Of a stretch of DNA of 64,000 bases, positions 57,460-64,000 are shown piece after piece (position 1 is the first letter of the stretch; each line of letters begins with the position of its first letter). A program made the position numbers and the translations under genes. The notes beneath the pieces were generated by a model, which was not told the DNA's origin, ran no database searches, and saw nothing but the letters and a program-made list of their open reading frames with translations. Source of the DNA: Melioribacter roseus P3M-2 (GTDB taxonomy: Bacteria; Bacteroidota; Ignavibacteria; Ignavibacteriales; Melioribacteraceae); the NCBI RefSeq assembly GCF_000279145.1, contig NC_018178.1, positions 1,612,001 to 1,676,000 on the forward strand, read 5' to 3'.

Positions 57460-57490
57460 ATAAAAACAAATCCCGCATAAAGCGGGATTG
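57460..57490 (-). terminator. Intrinsic terminator of pfkA
   Basis: On the minus strand AATCCCGC-TTTAT-GCGGGATT (57468-57488) is followed by TGTTTTT. It sits 70 bases after the pfkA stop. Confidence 0.75.
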
Positions 57491-57558
57491 CAAGTAGTGA
57501 GATATTTTTTTATATAATTGTTTATTGATGTCACAATGATAATAAAAATAATAAAAAA

Positions 57559-58662
57559 TTACAAGTCTTTGGTGCCAAAACAAACGCCTACCGCCTTAGC
57601 GGCAAGTACGCCCTGGTCGGTTTTCTTTACGAGCTTTTGTTTGGCAATAGCGTCTACAATTCTTACGCTTTTAATTTCATTCCCTTTCAGAGCGACCATT
57701 TTGCCGAATTGTCCTTTAATAGCGAGCTGAATCGCCTGAGTTCCGAATTTTGTAGAGAGAATGCGATCGAAAGGAGTAGGGCTTCCGCCGCGCTGAAGAT
57801 GCCCGAGTACCGTATAACGGGTTTCGAGACCTGTATTCTCGCTTATTTTCTTTGCCACATATTCGCCGATTCCGCCTAATTGAATCGGGTCGGTTCTTTT
57901 AATATCTTTACCTTTCATAATCATAGTGCCGTCTTTGGATTTGGCGCCTTCTGCAACGCATACAATACTGAAACGTTTGCCCATCATATTGCGCATGAGA
58001 ACCTTGTCGTAGATCGCTTCCCAGTCGAACGGAATTTCGGGTATCAGAATTACGTCGGCGCCTCCGGCAAGTCCTCCGTTTAAAGCTATCCACCCGGCAT
58101 ATCTGCCCATCACTTCGATAACCATTACGCGGTGATGAGAGGATGCAGTTGTGTGGAGCCGGTCGAGCGCTTCGGCAACAACATAAACTGCGGAGTCGTG
58201 ACCGAATGTCAGGTCGGTTGCATCCAGGTCGTTGTCGATTGTTTTGGGAACTCCCACCACGTTCATACCCATTTGACTGAGTTGATGAGAAATATGCATC
58301 GTGCCGTCGCCGCCGATTGCAATAATGGCGTCCAAATTCCAGGCGTCGTAATTTCGCATTGCCTCTTTCGAACGGTTAATAATTTTGATTTTTCCGTCGA
58401 CTTCCTCAGGCCAATGGAACGGGTCGCCTTTATTCGAAGAGCCTAAAATCGTACCGCCGGTGGCAAGAATTCCAGAAACGTCTTTGTTGTATAACTCCAT
58501 TGCTTTGCCTTCAACCAATCCCTCGAAGCCGTCTAGAATGCCGAGAACCGTCAAGCCGTTGTCCAGCGCGGGTTTTGTTACGCCTCTGATTACTGCGTTG
58601 AGTCCCGGGCAGTCGCCGCCGCCTGTTAGTATTCCTACTCTTTTAATTTTTTTTGATGGCAT
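57559..58662 (-). CDS. pfkA: 6-phosphofructokinase (group III type)
   Basis: Phosphorylates fructose 6-phosphate in glycolysis. The 367-residue protein has TGGGDCPGLNAVIRG, the phosphate-donor loop GGDGT (a Gly where PPi enzymes have Asp) and PKTIDND (a Lys where classical ATP enzymes have Gly). That Gly-plus-Lys combination is the group III pattern, mostly ATP-dependent and not allosteric like PfkA of E. coli. Catalytic Asp is in TIDND, and MGRYAGW is conserved. The enzyme is cytoplasmic. Donor preference needs assay. Confidence 0.92.
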   Translation of the reverse strand: MPSKKIKRVGILTGGGDCPGLNAVIRGVTKPALDNGLTVLGILDGFEGLVEGKAMELYNKDVSGILATGGTILGSSNKGDPFHWPEEVDGKIKIINRSKEAMRNYDAWNLDAIIAIGGDGTMHISHQLSQMGMNVVGVPKTIDNDLDATDLTFGHDSAVYVVAEALDRLHTTASSHHRVMVIEVMGRYAGWIALNGGLAGGADVILIPEIPFDWEAIYDKVLMRNMMGKRFSIVCVAEGAKSKDGTMIMKGKDIKRTDPIQLGGIGEYVAKKISENTGLETRYTVLGHLQRGGSPTPFDRILSTKFGTQAIQLAIKGQFGKMVALKGNEIKSVRIVDAIAKQKLVKKTDQGVLAAKAVGVCFGTKDL

Positions 58663-58690
58663 AATACACCTTATTTTTTAGTCAATTCTA

Positions 58691-59587
58691 TTATCGTAAT
58701 TTTAGAGTGACTTTAAAATGTAATTTAGCAAATTTTTGCAATTTATCTTTCCCGATATTTTTCGCCGCTTGCAGGACTGCATCCGAGGCTCCTTTGGGCA
58801 AGTCTAATCCTTGCTCTTTTAGTTTTAGGAACCATTCGTTGAATTTATTTCTTGCCAGAATCGAAGCGGCGGCAACTCCCGTATATTTTTCCGCTCCTGT
58901 TTCCATTATGAACTTGATATCTTTCGTATCAATCGACGGATGGATTTCCAGATTCCTGTTGCTGAATTTATCCGTTATTACAAGATTACATTGAACTCGC
59001 TTTAGAAGTTTGCCCGTAACCAAAGAATGACAATGAACGAGCAGTTTGTTCAGATTCCGGTATTGATCGTACAATCGGTTGTAATCTTCCGGCTCAAGAG
59101 AACAGATTTCAAAGTCATTTCCGATAATTTGTTTAATAGATTCGGCAAGCAAATCGATTTGAGTATCGCTTAAATCCTTGCTGTCGCGCACTCCTATCCG
59201 TTTTAATTTTGAGGCGGTTTCCTTATTCACATAAACTGCCGCAACTACCAGCGGACCGAAATAATCGCCTTTGCCGCATTCGTCCGAACCGATATATTCT
59301 TCGTATTCGATGTCGTCATTTCCAATCTCAGGAGAATTTTCGTCGAAGACAGCGCTTTTGATTTTGTTATATTCGAACGAATCCGGGTCGCCCTGAATTA
59401 CAATCTTATTTCCTTTCTTACCGAAATAAACCTGTACTTTTACTTTCTTTTTATTGTAATTAACCGTGAATTCGTAGTTGTAATTTTTTTCTTCGATATC
59501 CGAAGGATTAAAATCCATTGTTGAAATTTTATTTCGAATAGATTTGATAATATCGAAAGCCGATTTTTTAAAGCCGGTATTTGTCAT
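58691..59587 (-). CDS. rnhC: Ribonuclease HIII
   Basis: Cuts RNA in RNA/DNA hybrids. The 298-residue protein has an N-terminal TBP-like substrate-binding domain (about 1-85) and an RNase H fold with the HIII motif GSDECGKGDYFGP, in which Asp-Glu are catalytic, plus later acidic residues (DSKDLSD, ITDKF). It differs from HII by the Asp-Glu start of the motif and the N-terminal domain. I chose the ATG at 59587; a TTG four codons upstream is also possible. It is likely transcribed with pfkA (28 bases downstream). Confidence 0.9.
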   Translation of the reverse strand: MTNTGFKKSAFDIIKSIRNKISTMDFNPSDIEEKNYNYEFTVNYNKKKVKVQVYFGKKGNKIVIQGDPDSFEYNKIKSAVFDENSPEIGNDDIEYEEYIGSDECGKGDYFGPLVVAAVYVNKETASKLKRIGVRDSKDLSDTQIDLLAESIKQIIGNDFEICSLEPEDYNRLYDQYRNLNKLLVHCHSLVTGKLLKRVQCNLVITDKFSNRNLEIHPSIDTKDIKFIMETGAEKYTGVAAASILARNKFNEWFLKLKEQGLDLPKGASDAVLQAAKNIGKDKLQKFAKLHFKVTLKLR

Positions 59588-59730
59588 AAGTATAAACAAA
59601 ATTAATTGGAATCGTAACTTATGAATTTTAGACGAGAAAATTGCTTACCCGGCGTGAATTACCTTTTTCAATGGAGAAATTCGATAAAATTTTGTAATCT
59701 TGTGACCGTCTTTTTAAGTAATTATGGTCA

Positions 59731-60006
59731 GGAGAGGTGGCAGAGCGGTTGCCTGTCCGACACAGACGGAAATGCGGCGGTCTTAGAAGGCTTATTGAGA
59801 ATAAAGTTCTTTCATTGACAACGGAGAGGTGGCAGAGCGGTTGCCTGTCCGACACAGACGGAAATGCGGCGGACTTAGAAAACTTATTGAGAATAAAGTT
59901 CTTTCGGTTATTACGGAGAGGTGGCAGAGCGGTTGCCTGTCCGACACAGACGGAAATGCGGCGGTCTTAGAAAACTTATTGAGAATAAAGTTCTTTCATT
60001 GACAAC
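59731..60006 (+). repeat. Three tandem 92-base units of truncated tRNA-Ser
   Basis: Units start at 59731, 59823 and 59915 with an exact period of 92. Each has the tRNA-Ser 5' half (acceptor GGAGAGG, then GTGGCAGAGCGGTTG), a 19-base D-loop insertion CCTGTCCGACACAGACGGA, the D-stem/anticodon-stem part AATGCGGCGG, and then leaves the tRNA sequence after anticodon base 34 (CTT). An imperfect hairpin AACTTATT/AATAAAGTT and a short spacer close each unit. The three differ by a few bases. No 3' half is present, so none can be a tRNA. The fourth position of the series is the intact tRNA-Ser. Confidence 0.9.
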
Positions 60007-60093
60007 GGAGAGGTGGCAGAGCGGTTGAATGCGGCGGTCTTGAAAACCGTTTGGCGCTTGCGCGCCACGGGGGTTCGAATCCCTCCCTCTCCG
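60007..60093 (+). tRNA. tRNA-Ser (anticodon TGA)
   Basis: Reads serine TCA-type codons. The 87 bases form a class II tRNA with acceptor GGAGAGG/CCTCTCC, a long variable arm (TTGGCGCTTGCGCGCCA region), anticodon loop CTTGAAA with anticodon TGA, T arm GGGTTCGAATCCC and discriminator G. CCA is not encoded. It has no D-loop insertion, unlike the three units before it. Confidence 0.95.
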
Positions 60094-60520
60094 CAAGAAA
60101 ATTATACAAAAAACTCAATTGATTTCAATCTATTCCTTTTTGCTTCGTGAATTATAATTCTGTCTTTATTTTAATATGAATAGCTCTTGTGGAAGGAGAG
60201 TGCATTTTTTGAATTGTGATTGTATTAGTAATCTATTTTTTTAAATACTGCCTCACAATTGTCTTGCATTCATTCTTTAGGAAATCCTTGTTCCTCTAAT
60301 TTATCTTAACATTACATAAAATGTAACCCCTAAAATTTTTATAATATTGCAATCCTTTTTTAAAGCATCGACCCCAAATGTAAAACTTTTGTAAAACCTG
60401 CAAATGAAGCTCTGAGAAAGAGTGTATTCTATTTTATTTTGATTATGTTAGCTGATGTGTATAACGTAAAAAAATTACACATCAGAACAATAAGTAAAAA
60501 GTAAACATCGGAACAAATCA
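60094..60520 (+). other. Gene-free 427-base AT-rich leader region
   Basis: No supported gene. It holds a palindrome TTACAT-AAA-ATGTAA (60312-60326) and, near the next start, a 10-base inverted repeat (separate entry). A weak direct repeat of ACATC-GAACAA also appears near 60480 and 60505. These suggest control of the gene at 60521. Confidence 0.5.
60452..60485 (+). promoter_or_regulatory. Perfect inverted repeat upstream of the 612-residue protein
   Basis: CTGATGTGTA (60452-60461) and TACACATCAG (60476-60485) are perfect complements around a 14-base AT-rich spacer, ending 35 bases before the ATG. It can act as an operator in DNA or a hairpin in the leader RNA. Confidence 0.5.
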
Positions 60521-62359
60521 ATGAACGGAAACAACATACATAAATTTCATATACCCGTACTGGGCGTCGGCTATTCGATAGACACGCCGTTAAAAGTAGC
60601 AAAATACGGTATCTCGTCGGTAATGTCGCTTGTAGACGACACTTTAATGGAAAAATTAAGAAAACACTATCTAGAAAAAAGAAACAAAACTTATGTCCCG
60701 ATAGAAAGCGACCAATACGATTCGCGGGCTAAGAGGACTACCGCATATTTAAATATGATCGGTGAATTTGTAGAGGAAGATTTTGCAAAGCTGAAATCGA
60801 CGCCTTTCGAAGAGGGCAGCGAAATAAATAAATATTTTGAAATGCTGCGGGACGATTCCGATTTGAAACGGCTCTACAACAGAATGCTGAAGTCGAACGA
60901 TCCTTACCGAAAAAAGCTTATGGAAGAGCGGCTCAGGAACGGTATGAAACCCGGTTCCATAGACGTTAATATTATGACGAAAGTTGATAAAAGTAATTAC
61001 GACAAAGACGGAACGTTGCTGCCTTCGGAATTCAACGATGCGCATGCCGCATTGCGCGGGTTCGCGCAAAGTAATTTGAAGAGTAAAATTATTTTTTCCG
61101 CAGGAATGAATCCGAGGCTTTACGGATATATCGCCGCTTTTGACGATTTCTATCCCGACTATGAAGGCAATTTTAAAAAGAAAATCGTGATAAAAGTGAG
61201 CGACTTTCGCTCGGCGCTTATACAGGGTAAATTTCTTGCAAAAAAAGGTTTGTGGGTCTCCGAATTCAGAATAGAATCGGGACTTAATTGCGGAGGACAT
61301 GCTTTTGCTACCGACGGTTTGCTGCTGGGTCCTATTCTCGAAGAATTCAAAAACAGAAAAGACGAATTGATAAATTCGCTAAAGGAAATTTATCTTCCTT
61401 CCATAAACAAAAAGGGAATCGACCCGGACGAATCGAAGCTCGGTTACGAACTTACGGTCCAGGGCGGCGTAGGGAAATCGAGCGAGCAGGAATTTCTTAT
61501 TCGTTATTACGGGGTAAGTTCGGTCGGATGGGGTTCTCTATTTCTGATGGTGCCCGAAGCTACAAACGTGGACGATTATACTCTCGAAAAATTATGCGAA
61601 GCGCGCGAAGAAGATTTGTACCTGAGCGAAATATCTCCGCTGGGTGTTCCGTTTAACAACCTGAGAGACAACAGCAAAGATATTGAAAAATTCGGACGCG
61701 CCGAAGCCGGCAAACCAGGCAGTCCCTGTCCGAAAAAATATCTGGTTTCCAACAAGGAATTTACCGATAAGCCGATATGCACCGCTTCGATTACTTATAT
61801 CAAAAAGAAAATTGCGCAATTGAAGAATACCGCTGTCGATCCGGCTGAATATGAAGAAGCTTATGGCAAGACAATTGATAAAGCCTGCCTTTGCGAAGGA
61901 CTTACGGTTACGCCGTTAATTCTTAACGACATTCCGACTCCAAAACAAAGCAGAGCCGTGTCCGTATGTCCGGGACCGAATATTGCATATTATTCCCAAA
62001 AAGTATCGCTAAAAGAGATGGTAGATCATATCTACGGAAGGATCGATTTGGTTACGGATAAATTACGACCGAATATGTTTGTAAAAGAATTGACGCTCTA
62101 TACAAAATATTATGAAAAACTAAGGCTGAAAAGCAAAACGGCGGAGAATTCTTTTGAAGAATTGGCCAAGAAAACGGAAATCCGATTGAAACAATTTCAC
62201 GAGAATCTACTCGAAGGAATTAAATATTACCAAAAGATTATTCCGGAAATAATGGAAGAAAGTTACGATAAGAAACAGGAAATCCTGGCTTCGTTATATC
62301 GACTCGAACAGAAATTAATCTCTTTTATTTACAGCGAAAGCCAACCCGTACTTAGCTGA
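60521..62359 (+). CDS. Large uncharacterised protein with FMN TIM-barrel (nitronate-monooxygenase-like) features
   Basis: A 612-residue cytoplasmic protein I do not recognise by name. The start (HIPVLGVGYSIDTPLKVAKYG, residues 10-30), SGLNCGGHAF (253-262) and VQGGVGKSSEQEFLIRYYG (313-331) followed by WGSLFLMVPE look like the N-terminal barrel strand, the GGH motif and the GGIG-type FMN phosphate loop of nitronate monooxygenase/FabK-like enzymes. After the barrel comes a Cys-bearing part: Cys403, Cys420, Cys456, Cys458 and Cys483 (CPGPN), which could hold an iron-sulfur cluster. The C-terminal 110 residues are helical and charged. It is preceded by a structured leader and followed by a strong terminator, so it is monocistronic. 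Family and reaction are uncertain. Confidence 0.6.
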   Translation: MNGNNIHKFHIPVLGVGYSIDTPLKVAKYGISSVMSLVDDTLMEKLRKHYLEKRNKTYVPIESDQYDSRAKRTTAYLNMIGEFVEEDFAKLKSTPFEEGSEINKYFEMLRDDSDLKRLYNRMLKSNDPYRKKLMEERLRNGMKPGSIDVNIMTKVDKSNYDKDGTLLPSEFNDAHAALRGFAQSNLKSKIIFSAGMNPRLYGYIAAFDDFYPDYEGNFKKKIVIKVSDFRSALIQGKFLAKKGLWVSEFRIESGLNCGGHAFATDGLLLGPILEEFKNRKDELINSLKEIYLPSINKKGIDPDESKLGYELTVQGGVGKSSEQEFLIRYYGVSSVGWGSLFLMVPEATNVDDYTLEKLCEAREEDLYLSEISPLGVPFNNLRDNSKDIEKFGRAEAGKPGSPCPKKYLVSNKEFTDKPICTASITYIKKKIAQLKNTAVDPAEYEEAYGKTIDKACLCEGLTVTPLILNDIPTPKQSRAVSVCPGPNIAYYSQKVSLKEMVDHIYGRIDLVTDKLRPNMFVKELTLYTKYYEKLRLKSKTAENSFEELAKKTEIRLKQFHENLLEGIKYYQKIIPEIMEESYDKKQEILASLYRLEQKLISFIYSESQPVLS

Positions 62360-62392
62360 TAAGATAAGAATTTTCTCTATACCGATGGATTT

Positions 62393-62423
62393 AATGCGAC
62401 TTTAAAGGGGTCGCATTTTTTTT
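62393..62423 (+). terminator. Strong intrinsic terminator
   Basis: AATGCGAC-TTTAAAGGG-GTCGCATT (62393-62417) is followed by T residues to 62423. It closes the 612-residue protein gene. Confidence 0.9.
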
Positions 62424-62525
62424 AGATTGAAAGAGTATAATAACCGTTTTTTATTCCTAATATGCTTTATTAGTCATATTCGTCAAAATTCCTTATTTTT
62501 GCACAAAAATTTTTCGGAGGTGTTG

Positions 62526-63872
62526 ATGGAAAGAATCCCTGGGTTCAAAGCGTATGATATTCGTGGGAAAGTCCCTTCTGAACTGAATGGCGATCTGGCT
62601 TATAAAGTAGGCCGAGCCGTCGCAAAATATCTCGACGCCAAATTAATCGTAATCGGTCACGATGTTCGCCCTTCTTCTCCCGAATTATCGGAAGCTTTGG
62701 CAAAAGGGCTTACGGATGCAGGATGCGACGTTATCGATATCGGATTGTGCGGCACGGAAATGATCTACTTTGCCACTCCTCATTTTAACGCCGACGGCGG
62801 AGTGATGATTACAGCAAGCCATAATCCGCCCGAATATAACGGACTTAAATTTGTCAGAGAAGGCTCCAAACCTCTCGGTTACGATTCAGGACTGAACGAA
62901 GTCGAAAAAATGATACTCAACGACGATTTGGGCGAAATTGCGGAAGTTAAAGGCGCGGTGCAAAAGAAAGACGTAATGGACGAGTTTATCCGCCATATAA
63001 ATAAATTCTACAATCCGGATAAAATTGCTCCTTTCAAAGTGGTTGTAAATGCCGGGAACGGCTGCGTAGGACCGGCGCTCGACAGGCTCGAAAAACTTCT
63101 TCCTATTAAAATGGTCAAAGTGTTTCACGAGCCCGACTCGCGATTCCCGAACGGAGTTCCGAATCCTCTTCTGCCGGAGAACAGACAACCGACCATCGAT
63201 GCCATCAAAGAAAGCGGAGCCGATCTAGGAGTAGCGTGGGACGGCGACTACGACCGCTGCTTTTTCTTCGACGAAAACGGCAATTTTATCGAAGGCTATT
63301 ATATTGTCGCTTTGCTGGCAAAATCGATTTTACGAAATCATCCCGGCGAAAAAATCGTTTACGATCCGCGTTTAACATGGAACACAGTTGACGTAGTTAC
63401 CAAAGCCGGAGGAGTGCCGGTTATTTCCAAGAGCGGACATGCGTTCATTAAACAAAAGATGAGGGAAGTAAACGCAATCTACGGCGGTGAAATGTCGGCT
63501 CATCATTACTTCAGGGAAAATTCTTACTCCGACAGCGGTTTGATTCCGTTCTTGCTGATTCTCCAGCTGCTTTCGGAAGAGAATGCCAAATTATCCGAGC
63601 TCGTAGGCGAAATGATTAAAGCTTATCCGTGCTCGGGAGAAATTAATTCAAAAATTCCCGACCCGGCTGGCAAACTGGCTGCCATTAAAGAAAAATACAG
63701 CGACGGAAAGATTGACGAACTCGACGGCGTTAGCGTGGAATATCCGGATTGGCGGTTTAATGTGAGAATGAGCAATACTGAACCTCTGTTGAGGCTCAAT
63801 GTGGAAGCCAGAGGCGACATCGAATTAATGCGTAAAAAAACAGAGGAATTGCTTAATTTTATCAGAAGTTAA
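62526..63872 (+). CDS. Phosphomannomutase/phosphoglucomutase
   Basis: An alpha-D-phosphohexomutase that interconverts the 1- and 6-phosphates of mannose or glucose, feeding nucleotide-sugar synthesis. The 448-residue protein has the phosphoserine loop TASHNPPEYNG, the metal loop DGDYDRC, the sugar loop GGEMSAHHYF and the phosphate-binding SNTEPLLRLN. GGAGG lies 5 bases before the ATG at 62526, which decides the start against a longer frame. It resembles ManB/CpsG and AlgC-type enzymes; the sugar preference is not clear from sequence. Confidence 0.92.
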   Translation: MERIPGFKAYDIRGKVPSELNGDLAYKVGRAVAKYLDAKLIVIGHDVRPSSPELSEALAKGLTDAGCDVIDIGLCGTEMIYFATPHFNADGGVMITASHNPPEYNGLKFVREGSKPLGYDSGLNEVEKMILNDDLGEIAEVKGAVQKKDVMDEFIRHINKFYNPDKIAPFKVVVNAGNGCVGPALDRLEKLLPIKMVKVFHEPDSRFPNGVPNPLLPENRQPTIDAIKESGADLGVAWDGDYDRCFFFDENGNFIEGYYIVALLAKSILRNHPGEKIVYDPRLTWNTVDVVTKAGGVPVISKSGHAFIKQKMREVNAIYGGEMSAHHYFRENSYSDSGLIPFLLILQLLSEENAKLSELVGEMIKAYPCSGEINSKIPDPAGKLAAIKEKYSDGKIDELDGVSVEYPDWRFNVRMSNTEPLLRLNVEARGDIELMRKKTEELLNFIRS

Positions 63873-63926
63873 AACATTTTATTTAATTCGCCGTCTAAAA
63901 TGCACAATAAATAAGGGAGACTTATC

Positions 63927-64000
63927 ATGGGCGAGCAGGAAAAACCGATTGATGTGGATAAATTGCTGCAAAACAAACTTAAAGGCGTAAGCGTTAACAC
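63927..64000 (+). CDS. Start of an unidentified gene, cut by the window end
   Basis: AAGGGAG precedes an ATG at 63927 and the frame is open to the end of the window (24 codons, starting MGEQEKPIDVDKLLQNKL). Too short to name. It is 54 bases after the phosphohexomutase and may be in its operon. Confidence 0.6.
   Translation, partial: MGEQEKPIDVDKLLQNKLKGVSVN

Noticed and set aside
59731-60006. CRISPR-like appearance of regularly spaced repeats
   Set aside because: The whole 92-base unit is repeated, with no variable spacers, and the unit is tRNA-derived. No cas genes are present.
59621-60096. Open frames of 60-77 codons on both strands across the tRNA-Ser array
   Set aside because: They are translations of the 92-base repeat, with the same peptide recurring in different frames, and have no ribosome sites.

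Overview
The window looks like chromosome from a non-phototrophic, motile-or-gliding-type Gram-negative bacterium of the Ignavibacteria/Chlorobi-Bacteroidota group, most like a Melioribacter-type organism. This assignment is inference. It rests on an outer-membrane TonB/HmuY heme system, DUF6090 and EVE proteins, a monomeric isocitrate dehydrogenase, a CruF-type carotenoid cluster, the TIGR03545/TIGR03546 pair, YpdA (bacillithiol redox) and one promoter of Bacteroidota form. Most genes are recognisable housekeeping or envelope functions.

Layout. 0-6.4 kb: a Lon-like protease, then a tight lgt / beta-propeller / small unknown / RsmF-like operon. 6.4-9.8 kb: divergent oxyR and katG with a well-formed OxyR operator between them. 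9.8-16 kb: a structured intergenic element, an outer-membrane barrel protein, two DUF6090 paralogues, a DUF2200 protein, a serine hydrolase and RsgA. 16.1-21.5 kb: a compact carotenoid operon (crtB, cruF, acyltransferase, glycosyltransferase, TPR protein, crtI-type desaturase), which suggests an acylated carotenoid glycoside. 21.6-23.5 kb: glnA with an Lrp/AsnC regulator. 23.7-29.4 kb: TIGR03546/TIGR03545, a LytTR response regulator, a possible structured RNA and a 5TM sensor kinase. 29.7-31.9 kb: isocitrate dehydrogenase.

32.3-36.6 kb: a lipoprotein and a visibly AT-richer 5TM/PAS sensor kinase followed by a frameshifted receiver gene. 36.7-37 kb: tRNA-Thr with degenerate copies. 37-46.9 kb: TrmH-type methyltransferase, TonB-type receptor, HU, PH-like membrane protein, YpdA, SerA, two periplasmic thioredoxin-fold proteins, a phosphatase and a class II photolyase. 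47-53.6 kb: a frameshifted LuxR-type regulator, then a heme/tetrapyrrole uptake operon (receptor, HmuY, an exported CbiX-like chelatase, second receptor). 53.7-59.6 kb: EVE protein and uvrA, a small exported protein, pfkA and RNase HIII. 59.7-60.1 kb: three exact-period truncated tRNA-Ser copies ahead of an intact tRNA-Ser. 60.5-64 kb: a large unrecognised flavoenzyme-like protein, a phosphohexomutase and the start of one more gene.

The most unusual signal is shared by the two tRNA loci. Each has extra 5' half-tRNA copies upstream of the intact gene. In every complete copy the D-loop carries an inserted hairpin with the core TCCG...GACGGA, and identity to the tRNA stops after anticodon base 34. 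Two independent loci following the same rule point to a mechanism rather than random decay. Other items of note are the exported CbiX-like chelatase inside a heme operon, the 612-residue cysteine-bearing TIM-barrel-like protein with a hairpin leader, and two response-regulator genes each broken by a single-base frameshift.
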